Source of the DNA: JBOGFC01 sp050742155
GTDB lineage: Bacteria > Actinomycetota > Acidimicrobiia > Spongiisociales > JALYHC01
DNA length: 20,774 bases
Direction of reading: 5' to 3'
NCBI GenBank assembly: GCA_050742155.1
Contig: JBOGFC010000193.1
Span: 1 to 20,774, forward strand
Of this stretch, positions 5,760-14,687 are shown in pieces. Within the stretch, counting starts at the first letter, position 1; each line of letters begins with the position of its first letter. The position numbers and the translations under genes are program-made. Under the pieces are notes generated by a model. The model searched no databases. It saw only the letters and a list, made by a program, of their open reading frames with translations, and had not been told where the DNA came from.

Positions 5760-7784
5760 ATGCACCTGATCCTGGGCGTGCACTGCCACCAGCCGCTCGG
5801 CAACTTCGACTTCGTCATCGACGAGGCCTGCCGGCGAGGCTACCTGCCCTTCATCGAGACGCTGGCCCGCCATCCCGAGATCCCCATCAACCTCCACTAC
5901 TCCGGATGCTTGTTGGAGTGGCTGGAGGACCACCGGCCGGACATCGTCGAGGAACTGGCCGGCCTGGGCGACCAGGTGGAGTGGATGACCGGAGGGTTCT
6001 ACGAGCCGATCTTCCCGATCATCCCTCATGAGGACCGCCTGGCCCAGATCGAGCTGCTCACCGGCTACATACGGGAGCGCTTCGACCAGGAGCCGCAGGG
6101 GATGTGGCTCCCGGAGCGGGTCTGGGACCCGACCCTCCCCGTCTCCCTGATGGCCGCCGGGGTCCGCTATCTCCCGCTCGACGACCAGCACTTCCTGGCG
6201 GGCGGTTACCCGCCCGAGGAGCTGACCGGCCACTTCGCCACCGACCATCTGGGGGACACCGTGGCGGTCTTCCCCATCGACCAGCGCCTGCGCTACACGA
6301 TCCCCTTCGAGGAGCCGAAGGTGACCATCGAGCACCTGCGCCGGCTGCACGACCGCCAGCCGGACGCCCTGGCCGTGATGGCCGACGACGGCGAGAAGTT
6401 CGGGGTCTGGCCGGGGACTCACCAATGGGTGTACGGCCCCAAGGGGTGGTTGGAGCGCTTCTTCCGGGCGCTGGCCGAGGAGGGCGAGTGGCTCCGGCTC
6501 ACCACCTTCGAGCGGTACCTGGCCGACCATCCGCCTCGGGGCACGGTGGCCCTGCCCCCCTCGTCGTACTTCGAGATGACCGAGTGGGCCCTCCCCGCCG
6601 CCACCGGAGCCCGCTTCGCCGAGGTCCTCGAGCACCTCGAAGCCAAGCGCCTGTGGGAGGAGGCGCGGCCCTTCCTGCGAGGCGGCTACTGGCCCAACTT
6701 CCAGGTCAAGTACCCCGAGTCGAACGCCATGTACCGCAAGATGCTGCGGCTCTCCGGCAAGCTGCGGGAGAGCAAGAAGGCGCCGGCCGAGGCTCGCCGC
6801 CAGGTGCTGGCCGCCCAATGCAACTGCTCCTACTGGCATGGGATGTTCGGCGGCCTCTACCTGGCCCACATCCGGGCCGACGTCCACCAGCGCCTCATCG
6901 CCGCCCGCACCCTCCTCGACCAGGCCACCCACCGGTCCGACCGATGGTCGGAGCTGGAGGTGCTGGACTGGGACGGGGACGCCCAGGAGGAGGTGGCGGT
7001 AGAGCTCCCCGAGCAGTCCTGGGTGCTCGACCCCGGCGAGGGGGGGTCGCTCCACTTCTTCGACGACAAGCCGGCCCGGTGGTCGGTGAGCGACGTGGTG
7101 GCCCGGCGCTTCGAGGCCTACCACCCGAGCCTCGCCGAGACCGCCGGGATCGTGGTGGGCGAGCACGCCGCCCTCCCCCGCCGCCAGGCCCCCGCCCCGG
7201 AGCTCGTCTACGACCCGCACCCACGCCGCTGGCTCACCGATCACCTGCTCCCACCAGAGATCTCGCCCCAGCAATTCGCCGACGCGGCGTACGAGGAGCT
7301 GCTCCCCCTCGCTCAGGCCCGCTACGGACTGGAACAGGCCAAGGCGGGACGGGGCGGGGCGGCCGTCTCGCTGGCTATGCAGCTGGGGACGGCCTCAGCC
7401 CGCAAGTCGGTCCGCGCCAAGGGCCGGCTGCTCCGCGTCGAGTACCGGCTGGCCGGCTTCCCGGAAGGGCGGTTCGGTCCGGAGCTCCCGATCTCCGTGT
7501 GGGAGGAGGCCGGCCGTCTCCAGGCCGACCAAGCGGACTGGCTGGAGACGGAGGAACCCCTGCAGGTGCGAGGCAAACGGTTCACCTTTCGCCACGAGGG
7601 CCGAAAGACCGTGGTGTTGATCGAGCTGGATCGGATCGGAGCCCTCTATGCGGTACCTCTGCGCACCATCAGCCAGTCGGAGGCGGGCTACGACCGGATC
7701 ATGCAGGGGGTGATCCTGTGGCCCCACTGGGACGTGAAAGGGGACGGCAGGCACCGGCTGACGGTCGAGGTGAGCCATGAATGA
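5760..7784 (+). CDS. GH57 4-alpha-glucanotransferase/alpha-amylase-type enzyme
   Basis: A 674-residue retaining glycosidase of family 57 acting on alpha-1,4-glucans in the cytoplasm; no signal peptide is seen. The family regions occur in order: GVHCHQP (residues 6-12), TGGFYEPIFPIIP (77-89), GMWLPERVW with the probable nucleophile Glu119, and MADDGEKFGVWPGT with the acid/base Asp at 209/210. These positions correspond to Glu123 and Asp214 of Thermococcus litoralis 4-alpha-glucanotransferase. The beta-rich C-terminal half (to about residue 670, ending WPHWDVKGDGRHRLTVEV) resembles the DUF1925/DUF1926 domains of that subfamily. Transferase rather than hydrolase activity is inferred. The ATG is preceded by no good ribosome binding site. 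The stop overlaps the next GH57 start by 8 bp. Confidence 0.88.
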   Translation: MHLILGVHCHQPLGNFDFVIDEACRRGYLPFIETLARHPEIPINLHYSGCLLEWLEDHRPDIVEELAGLGDQVEWMTGGFYEPIFPIIPHEDRLAQIELLTGYIRERFDQEPQGMWLPERVWDPTLPVSLMAAGVRYLPLDDQHFLAGGYPPEELTGHFATDHLGDTVAVFPIDQRLRYTIPFEEPKVTIEHLRRLHDRQPDALAVMADDGEKFGVWPGTHQWVYGPKGWLERFFRALAEEGEWLRLTTFERYLADHPPRGTVALPPSSYFEMTEWALPAATGARFAEVLEHLEAKRLWEEARPFLRGGYWPNFQVKYPESNAMYRKMLRLSGKLRESKKAPAEARRQVLAAQCNCSYWHGMFGGLYLAHIRADVHQRLIAARTLLDQATHRSDRWSELEVLDWDGDAQEEVAVELPEQSWVLDPGEGGSLHFFDDKPARWSVSDVVARRFEAYHPSLAETAGIVVGEHAALPRRQAPAPELVYDPHPRRWLTDHLLPPEISPQQFADAAYEELLPLAQARYGLEQAKAGRGGAAVSLAMQLGTASARKSVRAKGRLLRVEYRLAGFPEGRFGPELPISVWEEAGRLQADQADWLETEEPLQVRGKRFTFRHEGRKTVVLIELDRIGALYAVPLRTISQSEAGYDRIMQGVILWPHWDVKGDGRHRLTVEVSHE

Positions 7785-9444
7785 GGCCCACCGGACGGGC
7801 CGCCTGGTCATCATCCTGCACTGCCACCTCCCCTACGTGTTGGGAGAGGGGATCTGGCCGCACGGGGAGTCGTGGCTGTTCGAGGCGGCCGCCGAGACCT
7901 ACCTGCCGCTCCTCATGGCCTGTGACCGGCTGGCCGAGGAGGGCATTCGGCCCGGATTCACCATCGAGATCTCGCCGGTGCTGGGCGAGCAGCTCGACGA
8001 CCCCCGGTTCCGGGACGGCTTCCCCGGTTTTCTCGATACGCTGCGCGACGCCGCCTCGCTCGACGCCCGCACCTTCGGCGGAGAGGGCCGGCAGGAGATG
8101 GTGGGCCTGGCCCGGGCGTGGGAGGAGCACTTCGGCTGGCTGGCCCAAGGCTTCGCCGACCGGGACGGGGACCTCTTGGGCGGCTTTGCCCGGCTGGCTG
8201 AAGCGGGTGAGATCGAGCTGGCCACCTGCGCCCGCACCCACGGGCTCCTTCCCATGCTGGGCTCACCGGAGCGCGTCTGGCGCCAGGTGGCGGGTGGGGC
8301 GGCCTGGTTCGAGGCGCGCTTCGGCCGCCGGCCGCGGGGGATCTGGATGCCGGAGTGCGCCTATCGGCCGGGGGGCTCCTGGGATCCGGTGGCGTCCGGA
8401 CCGGAGCCCGAGCAGCATCGCCCCGGCAACGAGGAGTTCCTGGAGGAGGCCGGGTTCGGCTGGACGGTGGTGGACACCCACCTGGTAGCGGGCGGCGACC
8501 CGCTCGGCTCCTACCCGGCTCGGGAGGCCCGCCTCGGCGAGCAGCGCTCCCCCTACCGGCTCTATGCCATCGGCCGTTCCTCGGTGGTGGCCTTTCCCCG
8601 CGATCCGGCCACCACCCTCCAGGTCTGGTCGGGCGAGTGGGGGTATCCGGGCAACCCGTGGTACCTCGAGTTCCACAAGAAGCATTCCCAGGGGGGGTTG
8701 CGCTACTGGCGGGTCTCCGATCCCGAGACGCCCCTGGAAGAAAAGCGGGTCTACGAGCCGGATCGGGTCTCGGGGGTGATCAGCGAGCAAGCCGATCACT
8801 TCGCCGAGCTGGTGGCCGGGGTGATGGCCGGTGCCCGAAAGGCCGGCATCGACTCCCCGGTGGTCACCGCTCCTTACGACGCCGAGCTGTTCGGGCACTG
8901 GTGGGCCGAGGGGGTCCGATGGCTGGAGGAGGCCCGGCGGGCCTTGCACAGCCGGGGAGTGAACGTGCGCACGGCCGACGAGGCGGCCCTCGAGGTGGGG
9001 CCCGCCGACCAGCTGGCCCTCCCGGCGGGCTCCTGGGGCGACGGCGGTGACTTCCGGGTGTGGGACAACGAGCAGACCGGCTGGATCTGGCAGGAGATCT
9101 ACCGGGCGGAGAGGCTCTTGGAGCGGACCTGGGACGAGCTCCCGGAGGATCCTCCGGCCGAGCTCGAGGCGGTGGTGCGTCAGCTGGAGCGCAGCGTGCT
9201 CCTCATCGAGTCGTCGGACTGGCCCTTCTTGATCACCACCCAGGGAGCCCCCGACTACGCCGCCGAGCGGGTGCGCCGTCACAGCGAGGCGGCCACCCGC
9301 CTATCGCTCATCGCCCGCCAATTGAGCGCCGGAGGGAGGGTGCCGGAGGAGCTGGCCGGGCTGGTCGAGGACCTGGAGAGCCGCGAGCCGCTGTGGGTCG
9401 CTACGGAACGTCGACCCGGCCCTCCGGCCCCCACACACCGCTGA
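7777..9444 (+). CDS. GH57 1,4-alpha-glucan branching-type enzyme (DUF1957)
   Basis: A 555-residue GH57 protein of the branching-enzyme/AmyC subfamily, which transfers alpha-1,4 segments to form alpha-1,6 branches in glycogen-like polymers. Motifs in order are LHCHLPY (residues 14-20), ELATCARTHGLLPM (147-160), GIWMPECAYRPG with probable nucleophile Glu193, GEWGYPGNPWYLEFHKK (286-302), and TAPYDAELFGHWWAEG with acid/base Asp368. The C-terminal alpha-helical domain has the conserved SSDWPFLITTQGAPDYAAERVRRH. The ATG at 7777 follows GAGGTGA and overlaps the stop of the upstream GH57 gene, so the two are translationally coupled. The last 44 bp overlap the 3' end of the convergent debranching gene. 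Mycobacterial Rv3031 is a characterised member of this subfamily. Confidence 0.88.
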   Translation: MNEAHRTGRLVIILHCHLPYVLGEGIWPHGESWLFEAAAETYLPLLMACDRLAEEGIRPGFTIEISPVLGEQLDDPRFRDGFPGFLDTLRDAASLDARTFGGEGRQEMVGLARAWEEHFGWLAQGFADRDGDLLGGFARLAEAGEIELATCARTHGLLPMLGSPERVWRQVAGGAAWFEARFGRRPRGIWMPECAYRPGGSWDPVASGPEPEQHRPGNEEFLEEAGFGWTVVDTHLVAGGDPLGSYPAREARLGEQRSPYRLYAIGRSSVVAFPRDPATTLQVWSGEWGYPGNPWYLEFHKKHSQGGLRYWRVSDPETPLEEKRVYEPDRVSGVISEQADHFAELVAGVMAGARKAGIDSPVVTAPYDAELFGHWWAEGVRWLEEARRALHSRGVNVRTADEAALEVGPADQLALPAGSWGDGGDFRVWDNEQTGWIWQEIYRAERLLERTWDELPEDPPAELEAVVRQLERSVLLIESSDWPFLITTQGAPDYAAERVRRHSEAATRLSLIARQLSAGGRVPEELAGLVEDLESREPLWVATERRPGPPAPTHR

Positions 9445-11455
9445 GCCTGATCCAGCCGAACTCCTCGGGGATCCACGGATTGCACACCAGCCGGCCCTCG
9501 ACGGCATCGAGGCCGAGCAAGGTCCGCAGGCCGAGCAGCGGGGCGCCGGTCGCCCACGCCTGCGGGCGCGAGGCGCGCGGGTACTCCACCGGTACCAGGG
9601 TCTCGCGGCGAGGGAAGCCGGCTAAGAGCTCCGGCAATCGATAAGCGAAGGTCTCGGCGGCCTCGAGCACCGAGAGCACCAGCGTGGCGGCGGCGTCCGT
9701 GTGCCCGTAGCGGCGCATTCCCTCCGCCACCAAGGAGGTGTCGTGCGGCCACACCGAGCCGTTGTGGTAGGCCATCGGGTTGTAGCCGGCATCCGCTTCT
9801 GACATGGTGCGGATCCCCCAGCCGTTGAACATGTCCGGGGCCATCAGCCGATCGACGGTGATCCCCGCCCGCGCCTCGTCGAGGATGCCGCTCCACAGCA
9901 GATGGCCCACGTTGGAGGTCATCGAATCGACCGGCCGCTTGTCGCCGTCCAGGGCCAGCGCGTAGTGGCCCCGCTCGGCCACCCAGAAGTCGTCGTTGAA
10001 CCGCTGCCGGAGCAGCCGGGCGTCTTCCTCCAGCCGGATGGCCTGCTCCTCGTCGCCCCAGGCGACCCGAGCCAGCCGGGCCGTCCTGACCCGGGCGTCG
10101 AAGGCGTAGCCCTGCACCTCGCAGGCGGCGATGGGGCCTTCGGCCAGGCGGCCGTCGGCGAAGCGCATCGAGTCGCCCGAGTCCTTCCACGACTGGTGGC
10201 GGAGCCCTCCGGGCGAGCGGGTCCGGTACTCGAGGTAGCCGTCCCCGTCGAGGTCCCCGTGCTCCTCGATCCAGGTCAACGCGGCCCGGGCCGGCCCCTC
10301 CATGTGCCGGGCGAACTCCAGGTCCCCGCTCCACTGCACGTACTCGTCGAGCAGGATCAGGAACAGAGGGGTGGCGTCGTGGCTCCCGTAGTAGGGGCTG
10401 TGCGGTACCGACCCGGTGACGGCCAGCTCGCCCCGGCGAAGCTCGTGGAGGATCTTGCCAGGCTCGGCGTCCCGGAAGTCGTCCCGGTCGGTCGCCTGGA
10501 GGGCGGCCAGCGCTTCCAGCGTGGAGAGGGCCAGGCGGGGCTGGAAGGGGAGAGCCTGGTAGGCGGCGATCAGGCTGTCTCTCCCGAAGAGCGCCATGAA
10601 CCACGGCAGCCCGGCGGCCGGCAGCGACCAGTTGAGCTGCTCCAGGGGACGGAAGCGGAGCGCCGCCAGGTCGGTGAGGCTCTGGCGGTAGGTGTGCTGG
10701 AGGATGTCGTGCCCGGTCTCCAGCAGGGGGGCCTCCTCCAGCCATTCGACGTCGGTGAGAGGGAGGCTGGTCGCCTTCAGGGTGGCATGGCTGGGGCAGG
10801 GTGAGTTAGGGCGCTCCCCCTGGTGGTCGGCGTGGCAGGAGACCTCGAGGCAGGTTTGCCAACGCTCGCCCGGCGCCAGCCGCACCGTGAACCGGGCCCG
10901 GTTCGCCTCCAGGAGGTCGGGCGCTTGCAGCCACACGGCGGTCACCCGCCGGAACCCGTCCCGCTCGTAGATCAGCATCACCCGGTCGCTCCCCACCTCG
11001 ATGTCCACATTGCGCCTGCGCCGCCTGTGGTGGCCCTTGATCTCGAAGATGTCGGCGAAGTCGCTGGCGAAGCGAAGCTCCAGGGTGAGGGCGAGCTTCT
11101 GATCGGACAGGTTCTCCACCACCAGGTCCTCGTGGACGGCCGACCCGACCACCCGGTCCCGACGCACCGAGAGCCGGGGGCTCTCTCCGAAAGCGGCCTC
11201 GCCCAGTGTGCCGAACACCCTGGCCCAGCGGGCTCCCACCGTGGTCGAGGTGAGTGCCTTGACCGGCTCGCCGGCCACCAGCAGTTCCCAGGTCGAGAGG
11301 TGGCGGGTATCGGCGTGGAAGAAGCCGGTGGCCCCGTTCGGGCGGACGTCTCCGTTCGGCTTGGAGACGAAGAAGGTGTTCCCGTCGAGGATGATCAGGT
11401 CATCGGGCACACTGTGCTCCTGAAACAGGGATGTGATCGGGGCGCCCACGGTCAT
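9401..11455 (-). CDS. Amylo-alpha-1,6-glucosidase/glycogen debranching-type enzyme
   Basis: A 684-residue protein. The N-terminal beta-domain, residues about 20-210, is of the GDE_N_bis type (LDGNTFFVSKPNGDVRPNG, GFFHADTRHLSTWEL). It is followed by an (alpha/alpha)6 six-hairpin glycosidase domain, residues about 245-675, with LPWFMALFGRDSLIAAYQ (283-300), GSHDATPLFLILLDEY (357-372), RHQSWKDSGDSM (419-430) and YNPMAYHNGSVWPHD. This family removes alpha-1,6 linked glucose from glycogen-like polymers; substrate here is inferred from family and neighbours. The ATG at 11455 follows GGTGGAGG at suitable spacing. An extension upstream of it would run through the divergent promoter region and into the glycosyltransferase gene. 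It converges on, and overlaps by 44 bp, the GH57 branching-type gene. Confidence 0.87.
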   Translation of the reverse strand: MTVGAPITSLFQEHSVPDDLIILDGNTFFVSKPNGDVRPNGATGFFHADTRHLSTWELLVAGEPVKALTSTTVGARWARVFGTLGEAAFGESPRLSVRRDRVVGSAVHEDLVVENLSDQKLALTLELRFASDFADIFEIKGHHRRRRRNVDIEVGSDRVMLIYERDGFRRVTAVWLQAPDLLEANRARFTVRLAPGERWQTCLEVSCHADHQGERPNSPCPSHATLKATSLPLTDVEWLEEAPLLETGHDILQHTYRQSLTDLAALRFRPLEQLNWSLPAAGLPWFMALFGRDSLIAAYQALPFQPRLALSTLEALAALQATDRDDFRDAEPGKILHELRRGELAVTGSVPHSPYYGSHDATPLFLILLDEYVQWSGDLEFARHMEGPARAALTWIEEHGDLDGDGYLEYRTRSPGGLRHQSWKDSGDSMRFADGRLAEGPIAACEVQGYAFDARVRTARLARVAWGDEEQAIRLEEDARLLRQRFNDDFWVAERGHYALALDGDKRPVDSMTSNVGHLLWSGILDEARAGITVDRLMAPDMFNGWGIRTMSEADAGYNPMAYHNGSVWPHDTSLVAEGMRRYGHTDAAATLVLSVLEAAETFAYRLPELLAGFPRRETLVPVEYPRASRPQAWATGAPLLGLRTLLGLDAVEGRLVCNPWIPEEFGWIRLSGVWGPEGRVDVP

Positions 11456-11626
11456 CCTATCGGCCTCCACCCGAGAGTTCGGCCCGACGAGGTGCTCTCT
11501 TGAGGAAACCAGGAGCGGAGTGGTCACGAGCGATGACCATACCGCCCACTTCCGCTCCGACCTGGCATTGGGCAAGCCCACTAGCTGGGGTTTTGTGTAT
11601 TGCCGCCCGGGGAACAACACTGCGTT
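11456..11626. promoter_or_regulatory. Divergent promoter region with nested inverted repeats
   Basis: This 171-bp gap separates the debranching gene (minus) from the glycosyltransferase (plus). GGAGCGGA (11512-11519) pairs with TCCGCTCC (11551-11558), extended inward by GTGG/CCAC with a one-base bulge. Nested inside is TGGTCA (11521-11526)/TGACCA (11534-11539). A further TGGGC-AA-GCCCA occurs near 11568-11580. These could be operators shared by both genes. No convincing -35/-10 pair was found on either strand, so promoter positions are not assigned. Confidence 0.4.
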
Positions 11627-12697
11627 ATGCGCGTCGCCCAGATCGCCCCGATGTACGAGGCGGTGCCGCCCTCCTACTACGGCGGCACCGAGCGGGTGGT
11701 GTGGAGCCTGTGCGAGGAACTGGCGGCTGGCGGTCACGAGGTGACGCTGTTCGCCAGCGGGGACTCGACGACCAGGGCCCGCTTGGTGGCCACCGCCCCC
11801 CAGGCCCTCCGCCGGCGCATGGGCCCCCAGGAGATGATCGAGGTGGCGCCCTACCTACACCTCCGGATGCTCTCTGACGTGTACCTGAACGCCGGGTACT
11901 TCGACGTGATCCATTCCCACGTCGACCACTTCACCTTCCCTTTCGCCCGCCTGGTCTCCACGCCCACGCTCAGCACCATGCACGGGCGGCTCGACGTCCC
12001 GGCCCTCCAGACGATCCTCTCCCAGTACCCCGACGTCCCGCTGGTGTCGATCAGCCTCTCGCAGCGTCGACCGGTTTCGCACCTGCAGCTGCGCTGGGTG
12101 GGGAACGTCTACAACGGGATCCCGCTCGATCACTTCCGCTTCGAGGAGAAGCCCGGCTCTTACCTGCTGTTCATCGGACGGATCAGCCCCGAGAAGCGCC
12201 CGGACTGGGCGGTGGAGGTGGCGGTCCGGAGCGGCCTTCCGCTCGTGGTGGGGGCGAAGGTGGACCCGATGGACCAGCAGTACTGGCGGGAGGAGATCGA
12301 GCCACTCTTCCGGAGGAACCGGGTGGAGTTCCTGGGCGAGGTGGACGAGCAGCAGAAAGCCGACCTGATGGCCGGCGCCTATGCCACCCTCTTCCCCATC
12401 GACTGGCCGGAGCCGTTCGGGCTGGTGATGGCCGAGTCGCTGGCCTGCGGGACCCCGGTGGTGGCCATGAAGCGGGGCTCCGTACCGGAGGTGCTGCGCG
12501 ACGGGAGGGGTGGCTTCTTGTGCGACAGCGTGGACGAGATGGTCCGGGCGGTCGAGAAGGTGGCCGGCCTCGACCGAGGGGTCTGTCGGGAGGAGGGCGA
12601 ACGGTTCGGCTCCGCCCGCATGGCCGATGGCTACGAGCGCCTGTACCGCCGGCTGGTGAGGCAACCCGTGGTCGTCGACGCAGAGGCGGCCGGCTAA
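11627..12697 (+). CDS. Glycosyltransferase family 4 (GT-B fold), probable alpha-glucan-related
   Basis: A 356-residue retaining GT-B glycosyltransferase. The N-terminal domain begins MRVAQIAPMYEAVPPSYYGGTERVVWSLCEEL with the acceptor-domain G-G-T-E loop at about residues 19-22. The nucleotide-sugar domain has LLFIGRISPEKRPD with Arg185 and Lys190, and the E-x7-E signature EPFGLVMAESLACGTPVVA (Glu262, Glu270). Related GT4 genes of unproven substrate are often beside debranching enzymes, and mycobacterial Rv3032 is a GT4 alpha-glucan elongating enzyme next to a GH57 branching enzyme, so an alpha-glucan role is a reasonable inference. ATG 11627 is preferred over an in-frame TTG at 11600 because the family starts at M-R-V-A. 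The ribosome binding site is weak. The stop overlaps that of the convergent permease gene by 4 bp. Confidence 0.83.
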   Translation: MRVAQIAPMYEAVPPSYYGGTERVVWSLCEELAAGGHEVTLFASGDSTTRARLVATAPQALRRRMGPQEMIEVAPYLHLRMLSDVYLNAGYFDVIHSHVDHFTFPFARLVSTPTLSTMHGRLDVPALQTILSQYPDVPLVSISLSQRRPVSHLQLRWVGNVYNGIPLDHFRFEEKPGSYLLFIGRISPEKRPDWAVEVAVRSGLPLVVGAKVDPMDQQYWREEIEPLFRRNRVEFLGEVDEQQKADLMAGAYATLFPIDWPEPFGLVMAESLACGTPVVAMKRGSVPEVLRDGRGGFLCDSVDEMVRAVEKVAGLDRGVCREEGERFGSARMADGYERLYRRLVRQPVVVDAEAAG

Positions 12698-13602
12698 CCC
12701 TTCAAACCGGAGGCGGCCACCCCCTGGATGAAATAGCGCTGGAAGGTGAAGAAGATCACCGCCATGGGGATGGTGGTGATCAGCGAGGCGGCCATCATGG
12801 CGTGCTGCGGCTGGGCCTGCCCGAACTGGCCGCCCAGCAGCGCCAGGCCCACGGGCAGGGTGCGTAGGTCGGGCTCGGCCGGGGCGGCGATCAGCATGTG
12901 GAGGAACTCGTTCCACGACCCCTGGAAGGAGAGGATGGTGAGGGCGATCAACCCGGGGGCCGCCAGGGGCAGCATCACCCGCCAGAAGGTCTGAAACGTG
13001 CTGGCCCCGTCGATGGAAGCCGACTCCTCCATCTCGCGAGGCAACCCCTCGAAGAACTGCTTCATGAGGAAGAGGCCGAAGGCGTAGTCGAAGGTGATCG
13101 GCAGGGTGAGCCCGAACCAGGTGTTGAGGATGTGGAGCTCCTTCATGATGATGAACTTGGGGACCAGCAGCACCACTCCGGGGATCATCAGCACCGCCAG
13201 CACCATGGCGAAGATCAGCCGCCGCCCCGGGAAGCGAAGCCTTGCCAGGGCGTAGCCGCCCAGGCTGGCCAGGAACACCCGTCCCAGCGTGACCGAGACC
13301 GAGGTCACCACCGACACGAACCCCCAGCGCGGGATGCGGATGCTGGGGCTGTTGAGCAGCTCGATGCCGGCCAGGGTGGGGCTCCCCAGCGAACCGTCCC
13401 ACCAGGGCTGGGCGGCGTTCCGGGTGAAGTCGGGAGGGCTCTTGAACGAGGTCACCAAGGCCAGCAAGAACGGCATGATGAACAACAGCGCGAAGCCGAT
13501 GAGCACCGCATAGGCCAGGGACTTCTTGATCGGACGCCACCGGTCCCGCCGGTAGCCGGGCGCCTCGGCTGCCACGTAGGTGCCGGCGGTGGCCTCGGTC
13601 AT
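12694..13602 (-). CDS. Sugar ABC transporter permease, MalG type
   Basis: A 302-residue inner-membrane permease of the carbohydrate uptake CUT1 class. Six hydrophobic segments are visible, the first at about residues 29-52 and others at about 95-118, 128-150, 165-182, 216-236 and 270-290. The EAA loop is at about residues 190-215 (EMEESASIDGASTFQTFWRVMLPLAAPG). The ending YFIQGVAASGLKG is typical of MalG-like proteins. The start lies 3 bp after the malF-type stop and is served by GGGGAGG within the end of that gene. The TAG stop overlaps the stop of the convergent glycosyltransferase. It forms a heterodimer with the preceding permease; the driving ATPase is not encoded nearby. Confidence 0.9.
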   Translation of the reverse strand: MTEATAGTYVAAEAPGYRRDRWRPIKKSLAYAVLIGFALLFIMPFLLALVTSFKSPPDFTRNAAQPWWDGSLGSPTLAGIELLNSPSIRIPRWGFVSVVTSVSVTLGRVFLASLGGYALARLRFPGRRLIFAMVLAVLMIPGVVLLVPKFIIMKELHILNTWFGLTLPITFDYAFGLFLMKQFFEGLPREMEESASIDGASTFQTFWRVMLPLAAPGLIALTILSFQGSWNEFLHMLIAAPAEPDLRTLPVGLALLGGQFGQAQPQHAMMAASLITTIPMAVIFFTFQRYFIQGVAASGLKG

Positions 13603-13605
13603 GGG

Positions 13606-14667
13606 CTACGCCTCCCCAACATCCGAGACGATGCGCCGCTGCACGAAGGTGAAGGTGGCGATGATCAGGAAGAGGAGCACCGACACCGCCGCCGCCAGGC
13701 CCGCCTTCGAGTTCACGAACGTGTGCAGATAGGTCAGGAAGGCCGGGGTGACGGTCGTCTTCTGCGGACCGCCGAAGCTGATCACGAACACCTGGTCGAA
13801 CACCTGCCAGGTGCCGATCAGCCCCAGAGTGACCACGAAGAAGATGGTGGGCCGCATGAGCGGGATGGTGATATGCCGGAAGCGCTGCAGTCCGCTGGCC
13901 CCGTCCACGGCCGAGGCCTCCTCCACGTCCGGGGAGATGTTCTGCAGCCCGGCCAGGAAGATCAGCATGAAGGTACCAACCGTGGTCCAGATGTTGAGCA
14001 GCATGATGGCCGACATGGTCACGCTGGGCCCCGACATCCACTCCCACAGCGAGAGGCCGAGAACGTCCGTCTCGGCCAGGAATCCAGGTGGCCGGTGCAC
14101 CCCCACCACCCCGAGGAGGTTGTGGATCAAGCCGTTGGCGTTGTTGAGCCAGTTGACCGTCTCGAAGGGAAGGATGAAGTTGACGGCTCCCTGGACCTGG
14201 AAGAGGAAGATGAAAATGAGCGCGACGGCCACCGAGCTGGTGATGGAGGGGAAGTAGTAGGCGGTCCGGAAGAATCCTTTGTTCTTCAGGTACTTCTGGT
14301 TGACGATCACCGCCAGCACGAAGGCGACGGCCGTCTGGATGGGCACCACTCCCAGCACGTAGTAGAGGTTGTTGCGGATGGCGATGAAGAAGTCCTTGCG
14401 GCGGATGCCGGGCTCGGTGAGCAGCTCCCGGTAGTTGTCGAGCCCGATGAACGTCGAGTCGAAGGGCGAGGTGATGCCGTTCCAGTTGCGGAAGCTCACC
14501 CAGAGGGCGAAGAGGATCGGGAGGAACAGGAAGATGACCAGGCCGACGAAGGCCGGCCAGATGAAGGCCCAGCCCACCAGACCTTCGCGTGACTGAAGCC
14601 GGGCGCGCTCCCGCCCCCGCGGGCGCCCGAAGCGCCAGAGCTTCCTCGGCTCAACCCGGGCCGTCAC
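13606..14667 (-). CDS. Sugar ABC transporter permease, MalF type
   Basis: A 353-residue CUT1 permease. The basic N-terminal tail (residues 1-30) is followed by membrane segments at about 32-58, 101-124, 143-158, 216-241, 275-295 and 323-343. The EAA loop lies at about 249-273 (EEASAVDGASGLQRFRHITIPLMRP). The loop between the third and fourth segments (about 159-215) is longer than in minimal family members and contains a Pro-rich stretch GVHRPPGF; this is a smaller counterpart of the extracytoplasmic loop of E. coli MalF. The start is GTG at 14667 preceded by AGGAAGAG. It lies 66 bp after the binding-protein gene, with a stem-loop in the gap. The substrate is inferred as maltose, maltodextrin or another glucoside from the neighbouring alpha-glucan genes. 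Confidence 0.9.
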   Translation of the reverse strand: MTARVEPRKLWRFGRPRGRERARLQSREGLVGWAFIWPAFVGLVIFLFLPILFALWVSFRNWNGITSPFDSTFIGLDNYRELLTEPGIRRKDFFIAIRNNLYYVLGVVPIQTAVAFVLAVIVNQKYLKNKGFFRTAYYFPSITSSVAVALIFIFLFQVQGAVNFILPFETVNWLNNANGLIHNLLGVVGVHRPPGFLAETDVLGLSLWEWMSGPSVTMSAIMLLNIWTTVGTFMLIFLAGLQNISPDVEEASAVDGASGLQRFRHITIPLMRPTIFFVVTLGLIGTWQVFDQVFVISFGGPQKTTVTPAFLTYLHTFVNSKAGLAAAVSVLLFLIIATFTFVQRRIVSDVGEA

Positions 14668-14687
14668 CTCTTCCTGCCTCGAGTGAC

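Noticed and set aside
5454..7274. Open frame of about 606 codons on the minus strand
   Set aside because: It is antisense to the GH57 gene, whose catalytic motifs are all in the plus frame, and shows no recognisable domain.
11600..11626. TTG start giving the GT4 protein nine extra residues
   Set aside because: Family members start directly at M-R-V-A-Q; the extra residues MPPGEQHCV have no counterpart.
11456..11737. N-terminal extension of the debranching enzyme by 94 codons
   Set aside because: It would cover the whole divergent promoter region and the start of the GT4 gene. The ATG at 11455 has a good ribosome binding site and fits the family N-terminus.
11855..14047. Open frame of about 730 codons on the minus strand
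   Set aside because: It crosses three genuine genes (GT4 antisense, both permeases out of frame), and is His/Arg/Gly-rich with no domain.
12898..14592. Open frame of about 564 codons on the plus strand, very rich in Glu, Asp, His and Gln
   Set aside because: It is the complement of two membrane permeases; hydrophobic codons read backwards give this acidic composition.
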